From an uncultured Pelagibacteraceae bacterium (GTDB lineage: Bacteria; Pseudomonadota; Alphaproteobacteria; Pelagibacterales; Pelagibacteraceae), in the NCBI GenBank assembly GCA_902517865.1, contig CABYDT010000002.1:62001-126000 (forward strand): DNA of 64,000 bases, given 5' to 3'. Shown piece after piece: positions 39,437 through 48,875 of the stretch (the first letter of the stretch is position 1; every line of letters begins with the position of its first letter). The position numbers were made by a program, and so were the translations under genes. A model generated the notes under the pieces. The model was not told the DNA's origin. It saw only the letters and a program-made list of their open reading frames with translations, and made no database searches.

Positions 39437-40868
39437 TAAATTTGGACAATTTTATAATGGAAGCTGGCATCAATCATCTGATAAATCTACTTACGAAGTA
39501 ATTAATCCTGCAAATGAAGAAGTAATAGGTGAAGCTTCTAATGCAAAACCTGATGACGTAAACAAAGCTTTAAAAAGTGCAGATAATGGATTTAAAAAAT
39601 GGAAAAATTTTCCAGCTTGGGAGAGAAGTAAAATAATAAGAAAAGCAGCAGATCTTATTAGAGAAAATAGAGAAGAGATTGCGAAGTGGATTACGCTTGA
39701 AGTTGGAAAACCGTTAAAAGAGTCTTTGACTGAAGTTGACGGATCTGCAGATATTTTTGAGTGGAATGCTGAAGAAACTAAAAGAATTTTTGGAAGGACA
39801 GTCGAGAGTAGGTTTGTAGATACTAGAGTAAATGTTTACTACCAACCTGTTGGGGTAGTCGCAGCTCTGGTACCTTGGAACTTTCCATGTATTTTAGCTT
39901 CAAGAAAAATATCAACTGCCTTAGCTGCAGGATGTTCAGTAGTTTGTAAGCCTGATGTTATTACTCCTGGAAGTGTAATGTCGCTAGTAGATATAATTAG
40001 TAAAGCTGGTTTTCCTGAAGGCGCTATTAATTTATTATCAGGTGATCCAGCAAAAGTTTCAGAGCAACTAATTTCTTCAGATATTATTAAAAAAGTTTCA
40101 ATCACAGGGTCAACTAGAGTGGGTAAACTAATTTTAAAACAAGCAGCAGACAAAGTTCAAAGAGTAACTATGGAATTAAGTGGTCATGCTCCATTTATTG
40201 TTTATGAAGATGCTAATATTGATAAAGCTGTAGATACTGCAATGGCTGCTAAATACAGAAATAATGGGCAAGTCTGTATTTCCCCAAGCCGTTTTTTTAT
40301 ACATGAAAAAGTTAAAAACAAATTTCAAAATTTATTTGTTGAAAAAACAAAAAAATTAAAAATCGGTGATGGTTTTGGCGATGCAGATTTGGGCCCAATC
40401 ACAACAAAAAAAAGATTAGAGGATGTTGAAAAACTTGTCGGTACTACAATTAAAGAGGGTGGTAAAGTCTTGTGCGGCGGCAAAAGACCGTCTGAATTTA
40501 ATAAAGGATATTATTTCGAACCGACAATTTTTGATAATATAAAAGATAATTTTACTATTATGACTGAGGAACCTTTTGCTCCTCTATCCCCTATTTTATC
40601 CTTTAAGAATTTTGATGAGGTAATTGAGAGGGCTAATAATTCAGATGTAGGTTTAGCTGCATATGTTTGTACGTCGTCCATGTCAAAAGCTCATCAAACA
40701 TCTGATGCGTTGGAAACTGGGATGGTATCGGTAAATACCCCAGTGGTTGCTGTTGCTGAAGCTCCTTTTGGAGGTGTTAAGCAAACAGGTTACGGACGAG
40801 AGGGTGGTTCTGAAGCTATCAAAGATTATTTAAATACGAAGTATACTCACTTAGGTTTAAACGGTTAA
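39429..40868 (+). CDS. NAD(P)-dependent aldehyde dehydrogenase (succinate-semialdehyde dehydrogenase-like)
   Basis: A 479-residue ALDH. Motifs: ALVPWNFPCILASRK, SITGSTRVGKL, catalytic Glu in MELSGHAPFIVYEDANID, catalytic Cys in NNGQVCISPSR, and APFGGVKQTGYGREGG. The sequence is closest in style to GabD-type succinate-semialdehyde dehydrogenases, but the context does not show a GABA pathway. It closes the amidase-transporter operon and ends 3 bases from the convergent gene. It is distinct from the ALDH at 33604-35079. Confidence 0.9.
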   Translation: MYNKFGQFYNGSWHQSSDKSTYEVINPANEEVIGEASNAKPDDVNKALKSADNGFKKWKNFPAWERSKIIRKAADLIRENREEIAKWITLEVGKPLKESLTEVDGSADIFEWNAEETKRIFGRTVESRFVDTRVNVYYQPVGVVAALVPWNFPCILASRKISTALAAGCSVVCKPDVITPGSVMSLVDIISKAGFPEGAINLLSGDPAKVSEQLISSDIIKKVSITGSTRVGKLILKQAADKVQRVTMELSGHAPFIVYEDANIDKAVDTAMAAKYRNNGQVCISPSRFFIHEKVKNKFQNLFVEKTKKLKIGDGFGDADLGPITTKKRLEDVEKLVGTTIKEGGKVLCGGKRPSEFNKGYYFEPTIFDNIKDNFTIMTEEPFAPLSPILSFKNFDEVIERANNSDVGLAAYVCTSSMSKAHQTSDALETGMVSVNTPVVAVAEAPFGGVKQTGYGREGGSEAIKDYLNTKYTHLGLNG

Positions 40869-40871
40869 ATC

Positions 40872-41477
40872 CTAATAACAAATAACATTTAAATTTGTAT
40901 CTTTAATTTTAAATATTTTTTCAAATTTTAAATCAATTATATTTTTATTTTTTTTAATATCTTTGGTAATCAAAATGCAAATTTGATTTTTAGATTTAAT
41001 TAAACTAAATATATTTTTAAGATTATTTTGTTCATAGTCTTTATCTAGATTTATAATATTAAGTTTTAAAGTTTTAATTTTACTTTTTGCAAGAGGTGTA
41101 AAATCTACTTTCTTTCTATAATCATCTACGTTTATTGCATCAAAATATATATCTTCAGTGTTAGAGTTCCTTAAAGTTATCTCTGTTTCTTGATAATTAT
41201 ATTGTAATGATCTGTTTATTATTTCTTCACTATCCGTTATAAAATTAATGTGTGAAGCTTCCGATGAATTCATAACACAAAGCAAAGGTAACTTTAGACT
41301 AGAAAAACCGTAGATTAGAATATCCGAATTTATACTACTTAAACTTGCAATTATTTGACTTTCTCGGTCATTAATATTTTCAATAAAATTCACTGATTTG
41401 ATTAACTTTTCTGATTTTAAATTAAATAGTTCGCCAAATGCGTCATCATTTTCAATATCTAAAATTTTTATTTTCAT
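40872..41477 (-). CDS. protein of unknown function, 201 residues
   Basis: I recognise no family. The protein begins MKIKILDIENDDAFGEL, is mainly hydrophilic with alternating Ile/Lys/Asn, has no signal peptide or clear membrane segment and only three Cys. Predicted beta-strands followed by a helix-rich C-terminus is the most that can be said. It sits alone on the minus strand between two plus-strand operons and diverges from aceE by 55 bases. Confidence 0.6.
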   Translation of the reverse strand: MKIKILDIENDDAFGELFNLKSEKLIKSVNFIENINDRESQIIASLSSINSDILIYGFSSLKLPLLCVMNSSEASHINFITDSEEIINRSLQYNYQETEITLRNSNTEDIYFDAINVDDYRKKVDFTPLAKSKIKTLKLNIINLDKDYEQNNLKNIFSLIKSKNQICILITKDIKKNKNIIDLKFEKIFKIKDTNLNVICY

Positions 41478-41532
41478 AAATTATGATATTATATATAAGT
41501 GAGTTTTTTAATAACTAAATTAGGAATATATA

Positions 41533-44500
41533 TTGTCTACAGAAATTAAGGTCCCTGATATTGGTGACTTCAAAAATGTTGAAATTATTGAGGTTCTTGT
41601 AAAAGAAGGTCAAACAATATCAAAAAATGATCCTCTTATTACATTGGAGAGTGACAAATCTAGTGTTGAGGTTCCATCGCCATTTGAAGGGAAAATATCT
41701 AAATTAAAAGTAAAAATCGGAGATAAAGTTTCTAAAGGTAGTTTAATCGGGCTTATTGACTCAGAAGCTAACGAACAACTGTCCAGTAAAAAATTAGATG
41801 ACAAAGTGACTGAAAAAATTATTAGTCAAGCAGAGGAAAATAAAATTTCCCCAAATGGAAATATTACAAAACCTAGAATAGAAGTTATTAAAAATCAAAA
41901 AGTTTTGTTTAATAATAAATTCAATGATATTGATCCAGAAGAAACAAACGAGTGGATTGACTCGCTAAATTCAGTTGTTAAGAGAGATGGTGCAGAAAGA
42001 GCACATTTCTTACTAAGTCAATTAATTGATCAAGCTTATGTTGCTGGTTCAAATTTGCCCTTTACTCAAAACACTCCTTACATAAATACCATCCCAGCGG
42101 ACCTAGAGGTAAGTTCCCCTGGTGACCAAAATATTGAAAGAAAAATTAGGTCATTAGTTAGATGGAACGCTGCTGCAATGGTTGTAAGAGCAAATAAGAT
42201 ATCCTCAGAATTAGGAGGCCATATAGCTACTTTCGCATCTGCTGCAACTTTATATGATGTAGGTTGCAATCATTTTTGGAGAGCAAAAAATAAAGATTTC
42301 TTAGGTGATATGATTTATTTTCAGGGCCATGCTGCACCCGGTATGTACGCACGCTCTTTTCTTGAAGGAAGAATTACAAAAGAGCAACTAAAAAACTTTC
42401 GACAAGAAGTTGATGGTAAAGGATTATCATCATACCCCCATCCATGGTTGATGCCAGATTATTGGCAATTCCCAAGTGTGTCGATGGGACTAGGTCCTAT
42501 TATGTCAATTTATCAAGCAAGATTTACAAAATATTTAATTAATAGAGGCTTAATAAAAAACCAAGATAGAAAAATTTGGACATTCATTGGGGATGGAGAG
42601 ACGGACGAACCAGAAACCTTGGGTGCAATCGGTTTAGCAGCAAGAGAAAAATTAGATAATTTAATATTTGTCATTAATTGCAATCTTCAAAGATTAGACG
42701 GCCCTGTAAGAGGAAATGGTAAGATAATTCAAGAATTAGAGGGAACCTTTAGAGGAGCTGGATGGAATGTTATAAAAGTAATTTGGGGATCTTATTGGGA
42801 CCCTTTATTAAAAGCGGATAAAACTGGATTATTAATGAAAAGAATGGATGAATGCGTTGATGGAGAGTATCAAGCTTTCAAAGCAAAAGGAGGGGCGTAT
42901 GTTAGAGAAAAATTCTTTGGCAAATATCCTGAATTGGTAAAATTAGTATCAAATATGACCGACGCTGATATTTGGAGATTAAATAGAGGTGGGCATGATC
43001 CTCACAAAGTTTATGCTGCTTACGATGCAGCTACAAAACATAAAGGGCAACCAACCGTAATACTAACAAAAACTATAAAAGGATATGGAATGGGTCAATC
43101 TGGTGAGAGTATTAACACTACGCATCAAGCCAAAAAATTAGACTTAAAAGACATGTACTACTTTAGAGACAGGTTTGATTTGCCATTAAAAGATAAGCAA
43201 GTTGAGGATTTAGAATTCTATAAACCAAATGAAAAATCTGAAGAAATTCAATATTTGAAAGAAAGAAGAGAAAAATTAGGAGGTTACATCCCATCTAGAT
43301 CATCAAAAGCCCATCCAGTTAAATTACCAAAAGAAGACATATTTGAAACTTTTTATAAAGACTCAGGTGATAGAGAATTTTCAACAACCATGGCCTTAGT
43401 AAACATTTTAACAAAAATTTTTAGAGAGAAAACAATTTCTCCACGATTAGTTCCCATTATTCCCGATGAAGCAAGAACTTTTGGTATGGATGGTTTTTTT
43501 CAAAAAATTGGAATTTATGCTCATGAAGGACAAAAGTATGAGCCAGTAGACTCTGAGCAATTGAGCTCATATAGAGAGGATAAAAAAGGTCAGGTGCTTG
43601 AGGAGGGAATCACTGAAGCTGGAGCAATGTCTTCGTTTATAGCTGCGGGTACTAGTTATTCAAATCATGATATTGAAATGATTCCTTTTTATATATTTTA
43701 TTCAATGTTTGGTTTTCAAAGAGTGATGGATTTGTGTTGGGCTGCTGGAGACTCTAGGACTAGAGGTTTTCTAATTGGAGCTACATCTGGAAGAACAACA
43801 CTTGCAGGTGAAGGTCTACAACATCAAGATGGTCACGGCCTTTTAATGGCAGCTACTATTCCAAATTGTAAATCTTATGATCCAACGTTTGCTTATGAAA
43901 TGTCAGCAATAATTGAAGATGGTTTAAAAAGAATGCATCAAAAACAAGAAAATATGTTTTACTATGTGACAGCTTTAAATGAAAATTATAAGCATCCTGC
44001 ATTACCGAAACACGTAGATAAAAAAGATATTTTAAAAGGGATGTACTTATATAAAGAATTTCATAATAAAGGAAAAGCGACTGTTCAGTTGTTAGGTTCA
44101 GGCGCAATTTTAAATGAAATTATCAAAGCAGCTGACATATTAAGTAAGGAATTTTCTATTGATTGTGATGTTTGGAGTGTAACTAGCTTTAGCGAATTAC
44201 AGCGAGATGGAATTGAAGTTGAGAGAAATAATATGCTTAATCCTGATAAAGGTAGGAAATTAACTTATCTAGAAAAATGTCTAAAAGGTAGGTCGGGACC
44301 AATTATTGCAGCAACCGACTATGTTAGAGTTCATGCAGATCAAATTAGACCATATATAAAATCTAATTTTTACTCACTTGGAACTGACGGTTATGGTAGA
44401 AGCGATACAAGAAAAAAATTGCGTGAATTTTTTGAGGTAAATAAAGAGTCTATTGTAGTAAATACCTTAAGTGCTCTTTCTAGCGAGCAGAAGATTTCAT

Positions 44501-44571
44501 CTAAAGTTGTCAAGCAAGCAATGAGTAAGTATAAAATAAAAGTTGATAAGCCGATTCCTACTAAAGTTTAA
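41533..44571 (+). CDS. aceE: pyruvate dehydrogenase E1 component (homodimeric AceE) with N-terminal lipoyl domain
   Basis: A 1012-residue protein. Residues 1-78 are a lipoyl domain with lipoyl-Lys 42 in ESDKSSVEVP; a linker follows (about 80-130), then the AceE core starting near DPEETNEWIDSL, with the ThDP motif GDGETDEPETLG (about residue 352) and INCNLQRLDGPVRGN. Ordinary AceE has about 885 residues and no lipoyl domain. The start is a TTG at 41533, with AGGAA 6 bases upstream. It decarboxylates pyruvate and feeds the acetyl group to E2, encoded next with a one-base overlap. Confidence 0.92.
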   Translation: MSTEIKVPDIGDFKNVEIIEVLVKEGQTISKNDPLITLESDKSSVEVPSPFEGKISKLKVKIGDKVSKGSLIGLIDSEANEQLSSKKLDDKVTEKIISQAEENKISPNGNITKPRIEVIKNQKVLFNNKFNDIDPEETNEWIDSLNSVVKRDGAERAHFLLSQLIDQAYVAGSNLPFTQNTPYINTIPADLEVSSPGDQNIERKIRSLVRWNAAAMVVRANKISSELGGHIATFASAATLYDVGCNHFWRAKNKDFLGDMIYFQGHAAPGMYARSFLEGRITKEQLKNFRQEVDGKGLSSYPHPWLMPDYWQFPSVSMGLGPIMSIYQARFTKYLINRGLIKNQDRKIWTFIGDGETDEPETLGAIGLAAREKLDNLIFVINCNLQRLDGPVRGNGKIIQELEGTFRGAGWNVIKVIWGSYWDPLLKADKTGLLMKRMDECVDGEYQAFKAKGGAYVREKFFGKYPELVKLVSNMTDADIWRLNRGGHDPHKVYAAYDAATKHKGQPTVILTKTIKGYGMGQSGESINTTHQAKKLDLKDMYYFRDRFDLPLKDKQVEDLEFYKPNEKSEEIQYLKERREKLGGYIPSRSSKAHPVKLPKEDIFETFYKDSGDREFSTTMALVNILTKIFREKTISPRLVPIIPDEARTFGMDGFFQKIGIYAHEGQKYEPVDSEQLSSYREDKKGQVLEEGITEAGAMSSFIAAGTSYSNHDIEMIPFYIFYSMFGFQRVMDLCWAAGDSRTRGFLIGATSGRTTLAGEGLQHQDGHGLLMAATIPNCKSYDPTFAYEMSAIIEDGLKRMHQKQENMFYYVTALNENYKHPALPKHVDKKDILKGMYLYKEFHNKGKATVQLLGSGAILNEIIKAADILSKEFSIDCDVWSVTSFSELQRDGIEVERNNMLNPDKGRKLTYLEKCLKGRSGPIIAATDYVRVHADQIRPYIKSNFYSLGTDGYGRSDTRKKLREFFEVNKESIVVNTLSALSSEQKISSKVVKQAMSKYKIKVDKPIPTKV

Positions 44572-45809
44572 TGACTGAAAAAATATTAGTACCAAATATT
44601 GGGGACTTCAAGAATGTAGAAATTATAGAAGTTTTAGTCAAAGAAGGAGATAAAATTAATAAAGGTGACCCTATCATTACACTAGAGAGTGACAAATCTA
44701 GTGTGGAAGTTCCATCAACAATAAACGGATCCATAGAAAAAGTAAAAATAAAGATTGGAGACAAAGTTTCTGAGGGAGATTTAATTTTAACAATAAACCC
44801 CGAAAATAAACAGGTAGAAAAAAAGAAAGAAAAGACCATAAAAGAAGTTAAGACCAGTAAATCAGTTAAAAAAACTACGGCAACACCAATCATTACGCAA
44901 GTTGCCTCATCAGGAATTGTGGGAGCGAGTCCAAATGTAATGCGCTTTGCAAGAGAGCTTGGAGTAGATCTTTCTCAAGTACACGGCACTGGAAGAGATG
45001 GAAGAGTCTTAGAAGTAGATATTAAAGAGCACGTCAAGAATATAGGCTCTGCTTCATCATCTAAGAAAAACATTGTCGAAGATATGCCTTATGCCCACAG
45101 CGAGTTTGGTGCTATTAAAGTAGAAAAAATTCCTAGAATAAAAAGACTATCAGGTCCTCATTTAGTAAATGCGTGGTCTACTATACCTCACGTGACTCAA
45201 CATGATGAAATTGATGTTACTGAAATGGAAACATTTAGAAAAAATCTTACTGATTTAAACACCAAGGAGAAAATACCAATTACACCTATAGCATTTATAA
45301 TCAGAGCATTAGTAAATGCTATGAAAAGATACCCAAATTTTAATTCATCTATTGATCCTATTAAAGAAGAGATAACTTTTAAAAAATACTTTCATATAGG
45401 TATTGCTGTTGATACCCCTCATGGATTAATGGTTCCGAAAATTAGAGATGTAAATAACAAAGATCTATCTACAATTAGTAAAGAGTTAAGAAAAATTAGT
45501 AAAGCATGTAAAGAGTTAAAAATTGATAAAAAGGAATTTTTTGGTGGATCAATGACGATTTCATCTTTAGGTGGGATTGGAGGAAGTTTTTTTACACCAA
45601 TTATTAATCCGCCCGAGGTTTGTATATTAGGAGTTGGCAGAACTGAGAGTAAACAAATTTTTTTGAACGGAAAGTTTCAAAGAAGAATGATGATGCCAAT
45701 CTCTCTATCATATGATCACAGAATTATCGACGGTGCTGAAGCGGCAAGATTCTGTCAGGATTTAAAAATAAGTCTCGGAAGGAATTTTGCGTTTAAATTA
45801 GCTATTTAA
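44571..45809 (+). CDS. aceF: dihydrolipoamide acetyltransferase, PDH E2
   Basis: A 412-residue E2: a single lipoyl domain (Lys 42 in ESDKSSVEVP), Lys/Thr-rich linker, a peripheral subunit-binding domain (about residues 120-155, SPNVMRFARELGVDL and GTGRDGRV), and a catalytic core with SYDHRIIDGAEAARF (about residue 380). It forms the PDH core and passes acetyl to CoA. The lipoyl domain is nearly the same as that of the upstream E1. The E3 gene is not in the window. Confidence 0.94.
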   Translation: MTEKILVPNIGDFKNVEIIEVLVKEGDKINKGDPIITLESDKSSVEVPSTINGSIEKVKIKIGDKVSEGDLILTINPENKQVEKKKEKTIKEVKTSKSVKKTTATPIITQVASSGIVGASPNVMRFARELGVDLSQVHGTGRDGRVLEVDIKEHVKNIGSASSSKKNIVEDMPYAHSEFGAIKVEKIPRIKRLSGPHLVNAWSTIPHVTQHDEIDVTEMETFRKNLTDLNTKEKIPITPIAFIIRALVNAMKRYPNFNSSIDPIKEEITFKKYFHIGIAVDTPHGLMVPKIRDVNNKDLSTISKELRKISKACKELKIDKKEFFGGSMTISSLGGIGGSFFTPIINPPEVCILGVGRTESKQIFLNGKFQRRMMMPISLSYDHRIIDGAEAARFCQDLKISLGRNFAFKLAI

Positions 45810-46906
45810 TGGATGTTCAAGGTAGTTGTACTGATAATTTTTTTCCAATTAAAGATTTATTTAAAAAATACTTAGAAGAAGTCGATGAGGGTGCGGGATT
45901 TTCTGTAGTTAAAAATAATAAGATACTAATTAATATATTTGGAAAATCTAAGAACCTTAAAGAAGATTGGGATAATAATACTTTGGTAAATACTTTCTCG
46001 CTTAGTAAAGGTATTTATTGTGGTTGTTTATTAAAACTAATAGATCAAAATGAAATAAATCTTGATAAGGAGATATCTTTTTATTGGAAGAATTTTGGAA
46101 AATCTAACAAAAAAAATATTACTGTAAAACATGTATTGTCTCACCAGTCCGGGGTGCACCGTTTTAAAACAAAACTTAAAAGTGAAGATCTTTTAGATTG
46201 GGAAAAGATTATTACACTTATAGAGAGTCAAGAACCCGATCATGAACCTGGTAAATTTAATTTTTATCATGCAAAAACCCATGGATATATAATTTGTAAT
46301 ATAATAAAATTAATCACAGGATTAGATATTGAGGATTATTTACATAAAGAAGTTATTAGAGATAAAAAAGTAAATTTTCACTTCAAAAATAATGATAGTC
46401 GAAATTGTTATGATTTAATTTATTCTAAACAGAACACTCAAATTCAGGAAGATAACTTAACTGCTTTTAATAATCCTCCTCATGACTTGCATTTTTTTAA
46501 CTCAAGCAAATTTAGAAAGGCAATAATTCCATCACTAGGAGGACATGGCTCATCACTATCTGTGGCAAAATTTTTTGATTTTTTAGCAAACGATTTAAAA
46601 TACGATACAAACAACATAATTAAAAAAGAAACCTTAGACAAATTAATCCAAATAACAAATAATGAGATTGATAATAATCTTAAAATGAAAGTTAAGTGGA
46701 CTAATTGTGGTTTAATTCTTCGAGGTGGCTGGATGTTTGGAAAAAATAAAGAGTCCTTTGGACATAATGGGTGGGGCGGATCTTTAGGTTTTGCGGATCC
46801 AAAAGAAGGAATGGGTGTATCTTTTATCTCTAGAAAAATAAATCCTTCAATGGGTTCTGATCCTAGAGGAGTTAATTTAATTAAAAAACTTTATGAATTA
46901 TTGTAA
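45809..46906 (+). CDS. serine hydrolase, beta-lactamase class C / esterase EstB family
   Basis: A 365-residue protein with the class C fold: SxxK in FSLSKGIYCG (about residue 66), a Tyr loop FYHAKTHGY in place of YxN, and HNGWGGSLGF in place of KTG. There is no signal peptide, so it is likely a cytoplasmic esterase, not a beta-lactamase. Its ATG overlaps the last base of aceF. The 3' end overlaps the convergent FAD gene by 16 bases. Confidence 0.85.
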   Translation: MDVQGSCTDNFFPIKDLFKKYLEEVDEGAGFSVVKNNKILINIFGKSKNLKEDWDNNTLVNTFSLSKGIYCGCLLKLIDQNEINLDKEISFYWKNFGKSNKKNITVKHVLSHQSGVHRFKTKLKSEDLLDWEKIITLIESQEPDHEPGKFNFYHAKTHGYIICNIIKLITGLDIEDYLHKEVIRDKKVNFHFKNNDSRNCYDLIYSKQNTQIQEDNLTAFNNPPHDLHFFNSSKFRKAIIPSLGGHGSSLSVAKFFDFLANDLKYDTNNIIKKETLDKLIQITNNEIDNNLKMKVKWTNCGLILRGGWMFGKNKESFGHNGWGGSLGFADPKEGMGVSFISRKINPSMGSDPRGVNLIKKLYELL

Positions 46907-47853
46907 ATATCAGAGAATTTTTTTGAATTTTCCCAACTATTTTCTAACTTAGGCCCTGAAATCCAGTCACCACAAATTCCTAATCCCTTTTTCTGATCCC
47001 AAATTACCTTATTTGAAAAATTGTTTTTTTTGTAAGCTAATCTCCAACTATGAATACTACAATATTTAACTTCTGCATTTTCTATATGTAAAATATTTAA
47101 AAACCTACTTAACATCTCTTTCATTATAATTTCTTTATTACTATAGTATTTTGAACAATTTTTTTCTGCAAATTTTTCAGTTGATTGCACAGTGTACAAA
47201 CTTAAAGAGCTATTGTTGAGATCTCTATTTTTTGAATTCTCATTTGCTATCCATGAAATAACATCTTCTTTATCTTTAATTTTTTTACCGGAAAAAGTGT
47301 TTTTGTTATTTTTGATTGCAACCATTAATGTAAGATTTGATATTGTTTGATTTTTATAATGAATATCGTAGACATCCTTGAGCAAATCACAACATTGCTC
47401 CTCAGGTATCGTTACTATAACCTTTTTGGTATCAATCGACTTGTTACCATTTAAAATGACTTGCCAATGATTATTTTTAAAAATTAGTTTTTCTACTTTT
47501 GTTTTATATATTTGATTTTTTGATTTTAAAATTTTTTTAACAAATTCGTTATTTCCATTTTTACCTATAAATTTTTCACTTTTATTTAATTCGTTTTTTT
47601 CATTATAAAATTCACCATTCCATGACAATAAATTTTCTTTTAATCCATCTTTTAAAAATTCTATAAAATCATTATTTTTACTACTTACATATTGGAGACC
47701 ATGATCAAAAACTCCGATATCTTCTACTCTTCTTGATGAACATCTTCCACCTGCTCCTCTGCCTTTATCAATTATTAGGGGGTCTTTCTCATTTAAAAAT
47801 CTGGTTAAAGCTGCCGCTGTGAAACCAGCTCCAATTATAATTAAATTTTCCAA
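46891..47853 (-). CDS. FAD-dependent amine oxidoreductase (renalase-like)
   Basis: A 320-residue flavoprotein. The dinucleotide motif is IIIGAGFTAAALTRFL, then DKGRGAGGRCSSRR, which is typical of the renalase-like NAD(P)/FAD family, and FDHGLQYVS. C-terminal GICGDWISGPKLENSW is the second FAD contact. The substrate is unknown. It overlaps the GT9 gene by 13 bases. Confidence 0.85.
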   Translation of the reverse strand: MENLIIIGAGFTAAALTRFLNEKDPLIIDKGRGAGGRCSSRRVEDIGVFDHGLQYVSSKNNDFIEFLKDGLKENLLSWNGEFYNEKNELNKSEKFIGKNGNNEFVKKILKSKNQIYKTKVEKLIFKNNHWQVILNGNKSIDTKKVIVTIPEEQCCDLLKDVYDIHYKNQTISNLTLMVAIKNNKNTFSGKKIKDKEDVISWIANENSKNRDLNNSSLSLYTVQSTEKFAEKNCSKYYSNKEIIMKEMLSRFLNILHIENAEVKYCSIHSWRLAYKKNNFSNKVIWDQKKGLGICGDWISGPKLENSWENSKKFSDIYNNS

Positions 47854-48875
47854 TTTTGTTTCTCCTTCATAGTATTGAAAACTTGATCAACAGAAATCTC
47901 TCTCATTAACTCACGATCTTTTATAAAGTTGTCACCGATCTTTTGTTTTCCTATATCTATTTCATAATTATAATTTTTTGACTTAATTATTTCTACATTA
48001 CTAAATTCTAATTGTTTTAAACTCGTATTAGAGACTAATCCGAAACTTTTTACACCCAGGGCGGCACTAAGATTAAGTGGACCACTATCATTACCTAAAA
48101 AGCATATTGAATGTTTCAAACATTTTATTATTTGTAGGAGATTCATGCTGCTGCAATTTATAAAATTTTTATTAGAAGATAATTTAATAATTTTCTCTGC
48201 GTATGAACTGTTAGAATTAGAACAAATCAAAAAAATTTGATCAACTAAATTATTACTAAAAAGCTTATCTGCTAGTCGTGCAAAATACTCTTCATACCAA
48301 ATCTTCCAGGGGTCAAATGCATCAACCCCAAATGAAAATATTCTATTCTTTAAATTTGCTTCAATCTTAATACTTTTTAAACTTTCTTTTGAAAAGTTAA
48401 TTTTTGGTGTTTTAATTTTTGTCTCTATACCCTGCATTTCTAGAAATTTTTGTGTCTGTTGAGAAAAATTAAATCGAAAATCCTCATTGCTTAAATATTT
48501 TTTATTTGTTATCCACTTGCTCTGATTTCCAATTCCGACCCCGATAATATTTTTTACTCCGGCTAGCCTTGCTGCTATAGCTGGTCTTGAAATTTTGTCT
48601 AACAGATATATATGTGTAAATTTCTCTTTTTTGAAAAAAAATAGCAAAGAGACTAAATCTAAAATGAAACATATTTTCTTTCTGAAGAGGTTATAATGAA
48701 TTTTCTCGATATAAACTTCATCTTTCAAAATATCTTTTGCCTGTGTTTTAGGTCTTGTGACCAAAGTAATTTTACATGAGTGATAGTCGCTTATAGATTT
48801 TATATAAGGTAGCTGCCAAATTAAATCCCCTAATTTATGATGCGAATATACAATACAAATTTTTTTATTTATCAT
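47841..48875 (-). CDS. glycosyltransferase family 9 (heptosyltransferase-like)
   Basis: A 344-residue GT-B enzyme resembling ADP-heptose:LPS heptosyltransferases. The N-terminal HKLGDLIWQLPYIKSI corresponds to the GDxxxxxP family motif and FLGNDSGPLNLSAALG to the nucleotide-sugar loop (GNDSGPxHLAAA). It may add a heptose-like sugar to core LPS. It starts within the previous glycosyltransferase gene (11-base overlap). Confidence 0.83.
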   Translation of the reverse strand: MINKKICIVYSHHKLGDLIWQLPYIKSISDYHSCKITLVTRPKTQAKDILKDEVYIEKIHYNLFRKKICFILDLVSLLFFFKKEKFTHIYLLDKISRPAIAARLAGVKNIIGVGIGNQSKWITNKKYLSNEDFRFNFSQQTQKFLEMQGIETKIKTPKINFSKESLKSIKIEANLKNRIFSFGVDAFDPWKIWYEEYFARLADKLFSNNLVDQIFLICSNSNSSYAEKIIKLSSNKNFINCSSMNLLQIIKCLKHSICFLGNDSGPLNLSAALGVKSFGLVSNTSLKQLEFSNVEIIKSKNYNYEIDIGKQKIGDNFIKDRELMREISVDQVFNTMKEKQNWKI

